Below, piece after piece: positions 12,434 to 23,484 of a stretch of DNA of 57,797 nt. The notes under the pieces were generated by a model, which worked only from the letters and a program-made list of their open reading frames with translations, made no database searches and was not told the DNA's origin. Source of the DNA: Silene noctiflora (Eukaryota > Streptophyta > Magnoliopsida > Caryophyllales > Caryophyllaceae); assembly GCA_009801015.1 (NCBI GenBank), contig VHZZ01000048.1, positions 187,327 through 245,123 on the forward strand. Reading direction: 5' to 3'. Each line of letters begins with the position of its first letter. The first letter of the stretch is position 1. The translations under genes were made by a program, and so were the position numbers.

Positions 12434-12592
12434 CGTAAGAGAGAGCGTGTTTGTTCCGTTGATTTAGGATTTGAAGGAGGTGATCTAACGGATGGAAATT
12501 AAAAGTGATTGGCCATGTTTTTTGGGGGTAAAGTAGTGATCGAGATTAGGATCTTTTGGTGCAATTAAATGATTTTATATTTAAGTTAAAAA

Positions 12593-12933
12593 CTAGTGTA
12601 ACACCCGTGAAAATTCACGGGTTGTTAATTTCAATTTTGTAAAGTGTGTGATCAATTACCGTCGTTAGATAATCTAATAACAAAAGTGTCTATATTATAT
12701 GACAGCAGTATGAAATATACAATACACCTTCCAAAAATATGCAGTATGCAATATGCATATACACCTTCCAAAGTTAAAAGCAAAATCCTATCTAAAACGA
12801 CATTAGCTATGGGATAGGAGCATCGTAATTCAAAAACATAGCCATTTTCAGTTAGAAACTGAAAGTTGCAGCCAAATATTGAAATATCGGAGGCTGTATA
12901 TCTAAAACGACATTAGCTATGCAGTATAGAGGA
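12593..12933 (-). mobile_element. Non-autonomous Helitron
   Basis: On the minus strand it starts TCCTCTATACTGC and ends with the hairpin CCCGTGAATTTTCACGGG followed by TGTTACACTAG and T. No coding capacity. Its right end sits close to a second Helitron at 12952. Confidence 0.65.
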
Positions 12934-12951
12934 TAATATATTATTATATAA

Positions 12952-13286
12952 CTAGTATAATTCTCGTGCAAATGGACGGTATTTTAAATACAGATATTTG
13001 AGAATTTTACAATTAATTAAACTAATGCAGTTTACCTCCATTTTGAAAAGGGTAGAAAATTTGCATATATAATTCCAATGAGATATTTTATTAGCCTTAT
13101 TTATGTAAAAGTTAAACAATGATTGGTGTTATAAAATTAATTAGGACATGAATATTGTTTAATTATAAATATAGATAGTCAACATTAACTACTTAGGAAA
13201 TAAATATTGTCTAGCAGAATATCACTTGGGCGGGAAATTTGAGCGGGAGAATTTAGAGATGTGTTAATCTTTTAGTATATAGAGGA
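12952..13286 (-). mobile_element. Non-autonomous Helitron, same family as 46543 and 51943
   Basis: The minus strand starts TCCTCTATATACTAAAAGATTAACAC and ends CCGTCCATTTGCACGAG...ATACTAG followed by T. The interior shares long blocks with 46543-46876 and 51943-52265 (TCTCCCGCTCAAATTTCCCG; CCTCCATTTTGAAAAGGG in the other sense). Confidence 0.8.
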
Positions 13287-13364
13287 TTAGAGAAATGTAC
13301 CGTTAGCGTTATTAACAGATTAAATATTGTTGATGATAGTAATATTAACTAGCGCAAAATTCAT

Positions 13365-13445
13365 CCTCCAACCCATATTCTTAGCTAATATTTTAATGAA
13401 ATTATCACAATACGGCTTTAACCATCCGTTTAACCTTAAACCATC
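13365..13445 (+). pseudogene. Fragment of the F-box-like gene 5' region
   Basis: The stretch from CATATTCTTAGCTAATATTTT to GGCTTTAACCATCCGTTTAACCTTAAA matches, with substitutions and a short deletion, the sequence at 17940-18030 near the start of the F-box-like pseudogene. A third related copy lies at 19585-19680. No intact frame remains. Confidence 0.55.
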
Positions 13446-13473
13446 CCGTTTGTAAAAATTCCTCCCCTGGCAA

Positions 13474-13600
13474 GTTTTTTTTTTTTTTTTTTTTTTTTAT
13501 AAAAAGAAAAAGTAAGAAAACTAGGTTGATTTTCTAAAGTAGAACCAACCTATCTCATCTTTTCGAATGAGGTGATAAGTCAGGGTCGGAGGCGGTTGTT
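13474..13600 (-). mobile_element. LINE 3' tail fragment
   Basis: A run of about 25 T is followed by GAAAACTAGGTTGATTTTCT...CCTATCTCATCTTTTCGAATGAG. The same arrangement without the T run recurs at 51570-51640, where it adjoins an RNase H-like frame. This is best read as the poly(A) end of a LINE inserted on the minus strand. Confidence 0.55.
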
Positions 13601-14129
13601 TTATCTGTTAAATGATTAATTTGTTTAAAGGTAACTAATTGCTTGAAGGGTTTGTTTGTTTGGTTTCTACTAGCTAAATTGCAAGTGAATTAAAGAGTCG
13701 TAAACAATAAAAATAAAGAGTCTAGGGATCAAGTTCACTAGGCAGTTATTTAGGGTAGGTATAATTCACTGATTGAGCAATTTAACTGTTTAAGGTCATA
13801 AGATCGGCCGATCCAATTATGAACTTTAGATCTAGTCTAACATGCGGTTACTATCATTAAACTAGATCTATTCAATTGTTGTAGCCTTTACTAGTCTTAA
13901 TCCGGTCAGTAGAAATCCTAGTATGCAAGACTAATCAATTAACTTTGACCAGTAATCAATTAATTAGGATTAAAGCAACAATTGAACAACGGCTTAAAGC
14001 AATTTAACAATCAAATCATTAATTAGTCCCTTTCTAACAGCCTAGATCTCTTTTCACCCCAGATTAATAAATTAGCTACACATACAAACGAATCTAACAA
14101 CAATAAGATGAATGGAAGACATAATTAAA
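13601..14129. other. Intergenic, repeat-like, class unknown
   Basis: The sequence is rich in CAATTAAT, TTAATTAG and AGATCTAG words and is open in no frame over a useful length. It resembles non-coding interior of an old retroelement, but no terminal features were found. Confidence 0.35.
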
Positions 14130-14440
14130 GGCAGCCTTGGGAGTTGATGCATTCGATCGTCTTCAAGGCAAGTTGGGACTCGGCTTACCGAGGGCTCCAA
14201 CTTGAGGGGGAGTAAAAAGATTCGATGTATACGTTTACTACACATTGTCCGGTATACTGCGTATTGTTTGGTATTCCTTTAACAGCAAAGTTAGGAAGAT
14301 GCATCATTAGCTTTTATTAGAGTAGTTTAATTCCTTAGTCTAAGGAACTAGAGTTGTATATATTCCTCTCATCAACGTTGGAATAACACATCTTCCTTTC
14401 ACAATTCATTATTCTTCTTGCCCAAACTTTATAACCCCGC
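14130..14440 (+). mobile_element. Ty1/Copia-like 3' end remnant
   Basis: The phrase CCAACTTGAGGGGGAGTA near 14200 is the polypurine-tract pattern seen just before the 3' LTR in plant Copia elements. It is followed by LTR-like sequence with an AT-rich leader. No protease, integrase or polymerase domain is present, and LTR ends cannot be fixed. Confidence 0.5.
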
Positions 14441-14920
14441 CACCATGAATCACGGCGTGTATAATTTTTGTACTCATACCTGCCCTATCACCCGCTAGAA
14501 ATTTACCCATTACCGCTCCAAATAGGATGGGTGTGATACGGTATCCATACTTGTCCAGTTACAATTGTAAATCACTTTGAAAATGTTACTCCTTAAAATC
14601 TAGGACATGAAAACCAAATGTGTAACTATGTACCAAAAAATAAACACATTTTTGTACCATTTGATAGCGTAATCTCACGTTCTTTCCCATATAATCCCGT
14701 TACTATTTTATTATCATTATTATTATTATTTTGGGATTTTTAATATGGGCTAAAGGACACAAATTAAAAGGCTAATTAGAGAAGATTTCGCAAGAATAAT
14801 TCTCTAATTAGATTGTTTATGTACGTCGTGTTTTTTTCTAACGTGTGCCCAAAGGGCACATGTTAAGAGGCTAATTAGAGAAAGTTTTGCAAGAATATCT
14901 CATGAGAAATTGGAATATTA
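14441..14920. other. Intergenic, no gene seen
   Basis: AT-rich sequence. Two similar phrases about 100 bases apart (AAAGGACACAAATTAAAAGGC near 14753 and AAAGGGCACATGTTAAGAGGC near 14851) suggest an internal duplication. A related phrase in reverse lies near 16915-16945. Confidence 0.4.
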
Positions 14921-15349
14921 AGGCCTTGTTTGGTAAACAACGGATTAATGTTAGCATAAGCAGGTTGCAAAGCAGATTATAAATAACAGATTTTAGCTCT
15001 GTTTGGTATACAACATATTGAGCAAAATTAATAGATTCCGGCTTAATTTGTAGTTTGACCAAGCAATCTACTATTTTCACGTGTTTGGTAAACGGCGTAT
15101 TCTGATAGTATATTGGTCGGAATCTACTGTTTTTAAATATGTTGCTATTAGCAGCATATTGCATTAGCATATTCAGTTTATTAATGAAACCATTCTAATT
15201 ATCCTAAAATTTGCTAATTACCAAACCCCTTTTATAATTCTGCTAATTTGTTTGATAGTCAAACATGTTACTAAAATCTGTTAATCGTATTCTGCTAACG
15301 TTATCTGCTATTATGAATCCGCTTTTGCTGTTTGCCAAACAGGGCCTTT
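14921..15349. mobile_element. TIR MITE of the TGTTTGGTAAACA type
   Basis: Left end AAGGCCTTGTTTGGTAAACA and right end GCTGTTTGCCAAACAGGGCC are inverted partners. The interior repeats ATATTG and AATCTGC words. This is compatible with hAT or PIF/Harbinger-type MITEs; no clear target duplication. Confidence 0.6.
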
Positions 15350-15359
15350 ATCAGAAGGT

Positions 15360-15656
15360 TTGACTTGCATATTACAATTAACATAATTAATTTGAGTGTT
15401 TGATAATTGACAGATTAAGACTAGTAGATTGTTAGTTGTCTATGTAAAATGAAGTAAACTTTTCTATTTTAAAACATGTTAACCAATATATTGGGGTAAG
15501 CACCATATTGTAAAACAACATATTGACCCCAAATGTGTTGTTTCATTATGTTGTTTACCAAACACTGAAATTAGTATATTGATTGGTCAAACATGTTAAA
15601 ACGCTTGAATATGCTAAAAATCAGCCAATATGTCGTTTACCAAACACCCCCTAACT
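15360..15656 (-). mobile_element. Related MITE, same family as 43165-43510
   Basis: Read in reverse it begins AGGGGGTGTTTGGTAAACGAC and continues with GATTTTTAGCATATTCAAGCG. The element near 43176 has the same order with about 85 percent agreement by eye. The left end is not well defined. Confidence 0.5.
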
Positions 15657-15760
15657 CATAATTACGACAAATACTACTGTACCTCCAGTTGTATAATAAA
15701 CATTGTACAACCTCTATACATTTATTCGAGTTTATGTGTAATTTTTCCGAGTTTTTTTAA

Positions 15761-15792
<32 letters not shown>

Positions 15793-15967
15793 AAGTGGTT
15801 GAGTTCATATAGTTTATAATATATCTCAAATTATCTAAAACAAAGCTCGAAAACTTTCGAACAGGGCTCGGATTCTACACAATACAACTGCTGACATTGT
15901 CTATTAATTTTAGAACAGAGCTCAAATTCTACACCATACAACTAGAACTAGTGGTATAGTCTATTAA
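15657..15967. other. Intergenic, homopolymer and short repeats
   Basis: It contains a run of about 24 T at 15763-15786 and two related phrases, AGCTCGAAAACTTTCGAACAGGGCTCGGATTC and a diverged copy near 15912. No gene seen. Confidence 0.45.
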
Positions 15968-16860
15968 CTAGTTTAGATCCCGCGCAAAGAATGTGCGGTA
16001 TTTATAGATTTTTTATTTTTATATTACTTAATCTTGCTAATTAACATTGTTAATTTTTCATATTTCACGTCATTATATACTACTCCCTCCTATTTACTAA
16101 GTTGTTCCACATTAGTTTTTGGGTAAAATTTAGTGGCATGATGATATGCGGATGTAAATGAAAGTAACAGAGAGAATGTGGGGTCATACGTTATGATAAG
16201 TTGATAACCACAAATAACAGACAAATAAGAAAAATGGAAGATCTTAGTGAATTTGTCGTTTTAGGAAATGTGAAAAATCTTAGGGAATAAGAGGGAGTAT
16301 ATAATAAAAAAATTAAATTTTAAAATTATTCAAGAAAACTGAGTAAAATTGAACTGTAGAATAATACTGATATCTCATTAACATAATTGTTTATTTTTCT
16401 CATTATTGTATTTTGTTTTGTGGAAAAAAATAAAACTGAAAATTAATCCAAGAGAATTGAGTAATGTGTTAAAATGTATTTTTTTTAAAAAGTATTGTTT
16501 TATACCACAAAACTAATGATGCACTTTATAAATTCTCTCAATTTTTTTTGTCATGAAAGTAATCAAAACAATTTATAGTTTTGTTTATACATAGTATGAG
16601 TCAAGTCATTCTCAAATAATAGAATAAATAAAAGATTTAATATTTTAATTAAAATATTATAGTTTAGCGTTTAGTAAAAATTACATAATTTGGCGAAAAG
16701 ATTAGTTTTAATGAATAGAATTATATAACGAAATACATTATAAATTATTAATTTCCTTATTTAATATTTACAATTAAATTATCAATAGTTTCCTTATTTA
16801 AAAAGATGCTTTTTAGAGAAAAAAATTGTGAATTCACCTATTCTTTTAGTAGATAGGGGA
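15968..16860 (-). mobile_element. Helitron with a nested Stowaway MITE
   Basis: On the minus strand it starts TCCCCTATCTACTAAAAGAAT and ends with hairpin CCGCACATTCTTTGCGCGGG followed by ATCTAAACTAG and T. The Stowaway-like MITE at 16083-16297 lies inside, so the Helitron is older. Confidence 0.7.
16083..16297. mobile_element. Stowaway-like MITE nested in a Helitron
   Basis: Ends CTCCCTCCTATTTACTAAG and CTTAGGGAATAAGAGGGAG are inverted partners flanked by TA. About 215 bp, non-coding. Confidence 0.8.
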
Positions 16861-17611
16861 TTGTATAATTACCGTACTTACGAAATTATTATTACGATAG
16901 TTTCTCTAATTAACCTCTTAAGTCTTAACATGTGTCCTTTGGACACACATTAAAAAAACTCAAAAAGAAATGGGATATTCTACGGTGTATCCTCGAGTTT
17001 TTTCGGTTTTCTATAGTGTACCTCTACATTTTTGAAATTCTATAGTGTACCCTTAAACTTTATACATTAGTTTATAACATGACCTTATTTATTATCTTTG
17101 ATATGTTACTTTCTTAATTGATCTATTTAATCGTTTATTTATCATTTCAACAACTCGATAACATACTCATTTACTCATTAACCCACCAAATAGTATACGA
17201 ATCTAGCTAAAATTTTATCAAATCTCCATTATCATTTCATGAACCATAATTGAGGTTTTTATTAGTAATTTGTGCTTATGAAAAGTGATTTGCGACGCTT
17301 TTCATATAGGATGGTGATAAAACATCAACGAGTCGAAACAAAGGTCAAAATACAGTTGTTTGATAGTAATAAAGTTAATGGAGAATTAAAAGAGGTCATG
17401 ATAGAAAAATAAGTAAGAAGTTCAGAAGTACAATGTAGAATATAAAAAATGTAAGTGTATAACATAGAAAACTGAAAAACTCGAGCATATACCATAAAAT
17501 ATCCCAAAAAAATCAAAGTAAATAAGAGCAAGGAGATAGAAATTGGGGGAAAAAACCCTAAATTATAGAAATCGGAAGAAATCCGAGAGACTACAGTATA
17601 CAGGTGGTATA
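16861..17611. other. Intergenic, no gene seen
   Basis: AT-rich. Phrases GTGTATCCTCGAGTTTTTTCGG and GTGTACCTCTACATTTTTG around 16985-17050 form a short diverged tandem pattern. A similar pattern (GGTACCCTTCTATTTTTTCGAG) occurs near 53560. No coding evidence. Confidence 0.4.
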
Positions 17612-17795
17612 TTCTCATTTGTGACGGAAGGTATCCGTCACTTTGAGACGACGGGTACCACTTTTACTCACAAATGACCGATGAGAGGAGAGAGGAAAGC
17701 AAGTGGAGGGGTGCCCCCACCTTTTGCTTTATTCGTTTTGTGAGTGGCATTACCCGTCACAAATACCGACCCGTCACAAGGGAGACGCTTTGGTA
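17612..17795. mobile_element. MULE-like MITE upstream of the F-box-like gene
   Basis: Left TTCTCATTTGTGACGGAAGG and right CCGTCACAAGGGAGACGCTT share the GTGACGG motif in inverted orientation, with an inner pair near 17630-17650 and 17745-17765. It shares GAGAGG...AAGTGGAGG interior words with 54996-55193. The element ends about 70 bases before the pseudogene ATG. Confidence 0.6.
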
Positions 17796-17865
17796 TATAT
17801 ATCAAGAAAGATCTGTTACAAAATCATATATTCCGTTCACAAATTTTTCAGTTTCTGCAAAAACA

Positions 17866-19018
17866 ATGAACAATAATTCCGTTTTTAGCAGATTCAATTT
17901 TGTAGACGCCATTATTATCTTAACCAGTGCTAAATTAGTACTCCATCCCATCTTAGTTAATATTTCGATTAAATTACCAAACCCGTTAACAATCAAACAA
18001 TACGGTTTCAACCATTTGCTTAAACTTAAATGCGGGATTCATAAACCCGATCTCAAACCCAAACCCAAACCCGACCCTAACTCCCTCGATTTACCAGATG
18101 ATTTAATTGTGTCAATTTTAAGTAAGGTTGATATTGTCACCCTTTGCAGGAGTACCCTGGCACTGTCACAGGATGCAATTCTTCCCCAAATTGTCTCGTT
18201 TTCGACACCGTTAGAGTCCACATTGTTTTTCCCAGATAAGTCGAGTAGTTTTGAACTGTATACCATTTCTCGCATTCATTACTGAAAGTGATTCTGTTGT
18301 ATTTGATACAGTAATGACAGTAACTATCTACGTTTTCTGGTGGGTAAACATGCCTAAGTTAAAACCGCAAGCAGTTAGTTTTTTGCAGAAGCTCAATGGG
18401 TTGAAGTCGTTGGAAATTGAGCTCCCTTCAATGCCTTGTTACGAGTGTCGAGTGCGGCCTCATTTGTGGTTCAGTGGGGGACTATGGTCTGTATGTCTTC
18501 GGAGATAAGGTGAATGAAAGCGACAGTATTTTCAGGGAAGCGAGTCTGATGTTCAGGGTAATTAAGATGGTTTTGTATCATACAATGCCTCATTGGTCGA
18601 CGATAAATTTGTTATACGAAGGGGATAATTGGGAGACGGGTATGACCGTCAGGACTAAAGATGCTGAAAGGAATGGGGGTATGATAATGGGTTCTCAATC
18701 GGGAAGGGATGGTCGTAAAGCCATAGCTAAAGTTCTCCATTTGCCTTCGACTTTGAAGTTCAATTGCTATGTAAATGACTACAAAGGTGACGAAGAGGAT
18801 GCGCTCCAAGTCCAAGATGTCGTACTCATATTCATGGTCTTTGTGGATGCTAGTGATGATCGAGATGATACTGATATTATAATGGCTTGCCTTGGTGATA
18901 TGGACGGTGAGGAAGATGAAGAAGCAAATCAAAGGACACAGCTTAGACAAATTGTGGCGGAAATCATAGCCGATGAAAATTGTAAGGTACTTTTTGAGTC
19001 AGATAGAGCGATGCAATA
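17866..19018 (+). pseudogene. Broken F-box-like protein gene
   Basis: From the ATG at 17866 the frame contains an F-box-like segment (LPDDLIVSILSKVDIVTLCR, about residues 73-92) and stops at 18285. A second frame (18251-18508) carries LQKLNGLKSLEIELPSMP. A third (18417-19019) continues SVGDYGLYVFGDKVNES to FESDRAMQ. Two frameshifts, near 18270 and 18470, are needed to link them. The order F-box, then KSLEIELPS, then a C-terminal region is reminiscent of the At1g22220/AUF1-type F-box family, a tentative assignment. F-box proteins are substrate receptors of SCF ubiquitin ligases. Its last bases run into a copied piece of the DRD1 gene, so its own 3' end has been lost or replaced. Sequencing errors or unrecognised small introns are an alternative to decay. 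Confidence 0.6.
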
Positions 19019-19450
19019 GCCTGCGACCGACATTCAGTCGTTATGAAAATTGGTTCATCTTTTCAGATGTTTATTTCCTTCTGTGATCGTTTTTCGTCTC
19101 AGAGTCATTTTTCTTTACTGAAGTTCAGTCGCTCGATGCAGTTTCCATTTTAATGCTGTTCTTGTTGTCTCTGATGAAGGATATTGTATGTGTATATGCT
19201 GTTTTGTTGGCTGTTACGCCATTTTCGGATCAACTGTTACAAACTCAGAATGCTACTGTTATTCTGTTTCTGTTTACTGCATTTTAGCAGAGCTGAAATT
19301 CTTTGTTGAAATCTCGATGCCCAGGAATCGATATATCATGTTATCCTCTATATTTTCTTATGAATTAGAAAAACTCGCTTGGTTGAGCGTAGAAACGAGA
19401 TTCATGTTGGAATTAGAAAAACTCGTTTGGTTGAACGTAGAAATCTCAAT
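19003..19450 (+). pseudogene. Copied 3' end of the DRD1-like gene
   Basis: It matches 9445-10155 in order and orientation, with a deletion of roughly 170 bases that removes the stretch holding the last acceptor site and stop. The remaining intron sequence shows it is a DNA-level duplication and not a retrocopy. Near 19365-19440 a short unit (GAATTAGAAAAACTCG...GTAGAAA) is itself tandemly doubled. It lacks any ATPase motif and cannot encode a remodeler. Confidence 0.8.
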
Positions 19451-19489
19451 ACGCAGTGCTCATATTTCGGCTAATCATTAATTCTTCCA

Positions 19490-19830
19490 ATATAGTGAAA
19501 TATTTCCGCTTACCCGGTGGAGGTAGCTATAACATTGATAGTGGAACAGTAAATCTCGTGTTTGTTTTTGAATCTATCCCTCGCATCTTACCTAATAGTT
19601 CAATGAAATTACCAAACCTATTAACAATTAAACAAAAAACAGTTTCAACAATTTGTTTAAACTTCACCTTACATAAAATGCTCTCATTTAAAATCAAGTT
19701 CTTAAATAAGAAAGCAACCTATTACATGACTTACGGCGCAAGAACGACTCTAAATTACAGATCATTAATTTACAGAAACGTGGGAACATCCCCGAATGCA
19801 AGCTTAAGACAACCGTTAGACTGAGAAAAG
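19490..19830 (+). pseudogene. Second fragment of the F-box-like gene
   Basis: The phrase ATGAAATTACCAAACCTATT near 19603 and the following AACAATTAAACAAA...TTTCAACAATTTGTTTAAACTT match 17960-18025. The frame continues without an F-box motif. It is probably part of the same duplication that placed the DRD1 segment here. Confidence 0.5.
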
Positions 19831-19884
19831 CGAACGTCTACCAAATCCACGATAAGAAGGCGGCCATTGTCGACTTTGTAAAAA

Positions 19885-19945
19885 GATGAAACTTCAGTCT
19901 CTTTATTACTCGAGGCAACTTCAGTCTCTTTATTATCCGAGGCTC
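19885..19945. repeat. Short direct repeat in the EBS 3' flank
   Basis: The unit AACTTCAGTCTCTTTATTA followed by CGAGG occurs twice, about 30 bases apart. Otherwise 19831-20011 shows nothing but the probable EBS 3' untranslated region. Confidence 0.7.
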
Positions 19946-20011
19946 TGTCGAAAGTCAGCGATACACTACAACTAACCAGTGTTACTACTTACTACTACTG
20001 TACAATGTACA

Positions 20012-23000
20012 TCACCTTCTGCGGCGCTTGTTGTCCACCTGAAATAACCATTTTAAATATATAAGAAGCGCAAACATATTCTTATACATAGCATATTGCA
20101 CAGCCCCATCATCGTTTACAAATATTCAGTGCGACGAATTTTCAGCGTAGTAAAAGAGCAGAAAATAAAAAGGTTGGACACTATCCGCGCTTACAGTAGC
20201 AAGGGAGCTGATTTTCTGGTGCTCAGTCACAATTCAATGCATTTACCAACATATCAAGGGAGGCCTACATTAAAATACAAAAGATGCAAAACAGAGAATG
20301 TATCTTAAGCTTTGTAAATTCACTGGATGTAGTATTCCAACTAATAAACAGAACTTTATCAGTTCTCACGGGACAACGGAAGGCACTGTTAAAAACTCTT
20401 CAGACCCATTTGGTTCAATGACTGAATAATTGCAGTACCTGAGAAGGTAATGGACTGTAACCACAAATTACCTGTTTAATTTGGTCAGATGCAAATTTAA
20501 CCCAAGGTGTCTCAAAGGAACCTAATTAACTAGAATCTACTAATCCATGGCTAATAGGCAGTCCACGAAAGTATGAAACCATGGCGGTACTCGACTAGGC
20601 AGCACCGCAGCAGTGATGCTGGAGAGACAGGAGACGAAAGGGGATGGGAGAAAACTGGAACGGAGAACACACTGGTGAAACGGTAGGGAGTGTATTTGTC
20701 AACTTATTTTAGGCATGGGCAAGAGTATTCCATAAATGCTAAGGAAATCGGTTAAAAAAAGTACACAATTCCATGAGAAAAAGTGGTATACCTTGGCATC
20801 AGAATGCCTAGAAGCAGCTTGTGAATGTTGCAAGTCATGTAACGTCTTGGAATCATCATCAGAACAGCTTTGACAGAAGAAGTGGTCGAGCCTTTTGGCT
20901 TCTTCTGCAGTCATTTCTATACATGCGGGATGGAACCTAAATAAGAAAGCGAAATGCAAATTTACAATTCATAAACAACTAGTACTACTTTGTAGAAAGT
21001 ACAGTCTTGAACCCCATGAAAAATTTCCATATGAGTGATTGCGACTCTAAATTCACAGCTTGAACTATAAACTACAGCCTTACATAAAACATAAGGTTCT
21101 TTTCAACCTCTTCCTGTTTATATGGTACCCTCATCATCAAATACCATCAGGCAGCCTAAGATCACGTAAATTTAGAGTAACTACTGTACTAGCTACCATG
21201 ACTCGCAATAAACCCAAGTCTTGTGTTGGAATTTGGAACAATTGAGCCTCGAGCTACAAATTAGCCAGCGATACCGTTAGAAGTATCATAATAAACAAGG
21301 TTGTGACACCATACCATGATTCCCGACCAACTTTTATATCAGCCATATATATGATGCAAGGACTGAGATCATGTCGCAACAAGTAATTCTGACATAACTC
21401 AGAAATTAATGTTTAATATCATGACTGGAAGTATTGGCATCTTGCTTATGAAATAAAAATTTGAGTCACTGGAAGATATAAATGCATTATAGGAAAAGGT
21501 AAAGAAATAATGTTACATTCCAAGTCCACCATCGCATTTACTAATTACTAGCTTGATCCTTCCTGTATGTTTCTAACCTCTCTAATGACAAATAAGTGAA
21601 AATCTTAACCATCGACCAAAAATAACGGAGAACAATCAAGAACAAGGACGTACATAGTGGCATATAAACTCACCAGTCACTGCATCCCTCGCATTGAACC
21701 ATCAAATCATCCGGATTATATGGCATCTCACACTTGCAATATCTGCAAAACCAATGAAGTAAAAGCCAATCCCTTACTCCTTACATCTCCAACTTTCAGA
21801 ATTCAACAACAAAACTCCCCAATCGATTTATTTCTTCATTTATCAAGCTGACTGGCCTAGCATAAGAAGGGAGATACAATGAAGAGAACAACTAGCACTT
21901 ATAAATTCCAACTACACATAGCATTGTCTTTCCAAGTGTACGCAAAATTATCCTAGTTCCTCAAAGGTTCTACATAGGGCGAGTTAAGGGTTAATGGTCA
22001 GATGAACATAACTTTCCCGGTAAATTAGAAAATGAGCTCCAACCAGCGGCGGAGGGGCTAGCTATTGCCTCACCCTTCCAAAGCAATTAAAAACATGAAT
22101 ATAGCTAAAATTTTCGATTTTCTTCACAGTTACTTTATCCTACCTCTAACTAAATCCTAAATTGTTCATTCCATGTTTTAACTTCTCATCCAACATAAAC
22201 ACTCTGCCACAATAATAACACTCCATTTAGCTGAACAAAGCATGTATCAAGTGACGAATTAACAAAAATTTCACCTAAATTTAGATTTCATCAACTCAAT
22301 CATCAACTTCAATCATATAGTGTTATGAAATCGTTCCTAAAACTTAAAACAAGAAGTGTCAACCTCTCAACTTTAAATCATCTCTCTCTCACAATAATAA
22401 GAGTCTATTTAACTAGCCAAAGCATGCGAAAGATTCACCAAAACTTACACCTCATCCACTCAATCAACAGCTTCAATCCTAATTTCACTAAATCTCACAA
22501 TATCAAACTCGTCTAATCAAGCAACACAAATAACATCAAGCTAATTCGCTACATTCAACTAAATTTACGCTTCATCTACACAATCAACAACTTCAATCCT
22601 AATTTCACTAAATCTCACAATATCAAACTCGTCTAATCAAGCAACACAAATAACATCAAGCTAATTCGCTACATTCAACTAGATTTACACTTCATCTACA
22701 CAATCAGCAACTTCAATCCTAATTTTGCTAATATAAAGCTCGTCTAGCCAAGCAACAAAGTCAGCATCAGGCTAATTTCGCTAATGAATTGACTAACACG
22801 AATCATTCACCTAAATTTACGCTTCATCTGCACAATCAACAACTTCAATCATAATTTTGCTAACATAACATTATCTAATCAAGCAACAAAAATTAAAGAT
22901 TTTGAGAAAGTTCTAGAAAGAGACGGAGAGAGTACAGACACGGCAACGCGATCAGGCGTGAAAGCTCCGGTCGCAGAATTATACTCAAAACGACAGAAGA

Positions 23001-23484
23001 AGTCGTCGTTTCCAATAGAATCAAGCTTTGTATAACTCTTGAAACTATGAACCGTACACTTAGCTTCAATAGAATCCGCACTTTGCACATCATAATGATC
23101 AGAGAGAAAAACTTCGTTCGCGCCATGGAATTGCCGCCGACCTCCGATCGACTCCTCCGGCCGATAATACCATCGCACGTGCACCTTCGCGCCGCCGCGC
23201 ACGGAGGTTTCAATTTTCTCCAACCGCGCTATGTACGGCGGCGTTGTCGGCTCCGGCGGCCGCATCAACACGCAATCGCCGGCTAATTATAGCAAATAAG
23301 TACATAAATGAGTGAAGGAAGCTGCTTAAAATATTAAATATTTCGTCGATTTTGCAAAACGTATACAATTAAATGGAAGGAAGTATGAGAATTGAGAGAG
23401 AGACTTACGTTTGACGGTTTTGTTGGAGGATTTGATGGTGTAGGAGTCGATAGGGCGTATGGAAACGTGCCGAGTTTTCGCCAT
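20012..23484 (-). CDS. EBS: EBS-like BAH-PHD histone reader
   Basis: Five exons on the minus strand, 23409-23484, 22940-23282, 21674-21742, 20792-20936 and 20012-20038, join in phase to 219 aa (Arabidopsis EBS is about 234). Residues about 21-136 are the BAH domain ([47 protein letters not shown]). Residues about 141-190 are a PHD finger with Cys/His ligands from CKCEMPYN through CEGCSDWFHPAC to FFCQSC. The tail ends KVDNKRRRR, a basic nuclear-type end. EBS and its paralogue SHL bind H3K27me3 through BAH and H3K4me through PHD to hold back flowering genes. EBS is preferred over SHL from overall wording and the C-terminus. Intron 2 (1.2 kb) carries a 120-bp tandem repeat. Confidence 0.93.
22025..22080. 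repeat. hAT-like end fragment in EBS intron 2
   Basis: CCAGCGGCGGAGGGGCTAG resembles the CAGNGGCGGA terminus of hAT elements (compare 27164). No matching right end is seen, so this is a truncated remnant at best. Confidence 0.35.
22270..22880. repeat. 120-bp tandem repeat in EBS intron 2
   Basis: Units containing TCATC..CACAATCAACAACTTCAATC followed by CTAATTTCACTAAATC begin near 22441, 22561 (exactly 120 apart), 22681 and about 22813, with a partial earlier unit near 22273. The first two units are almost identical; the later ones have lost parts. The array ends about 60 bases from the exon 2 donor site. Confidence 0.9.

Noticed and set aside
18612..18950. Minus-strand 112-codon frame in the F-box-like region
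   Set aside because: The plus-strand frame is better supported by the order of F-box-like pieces.
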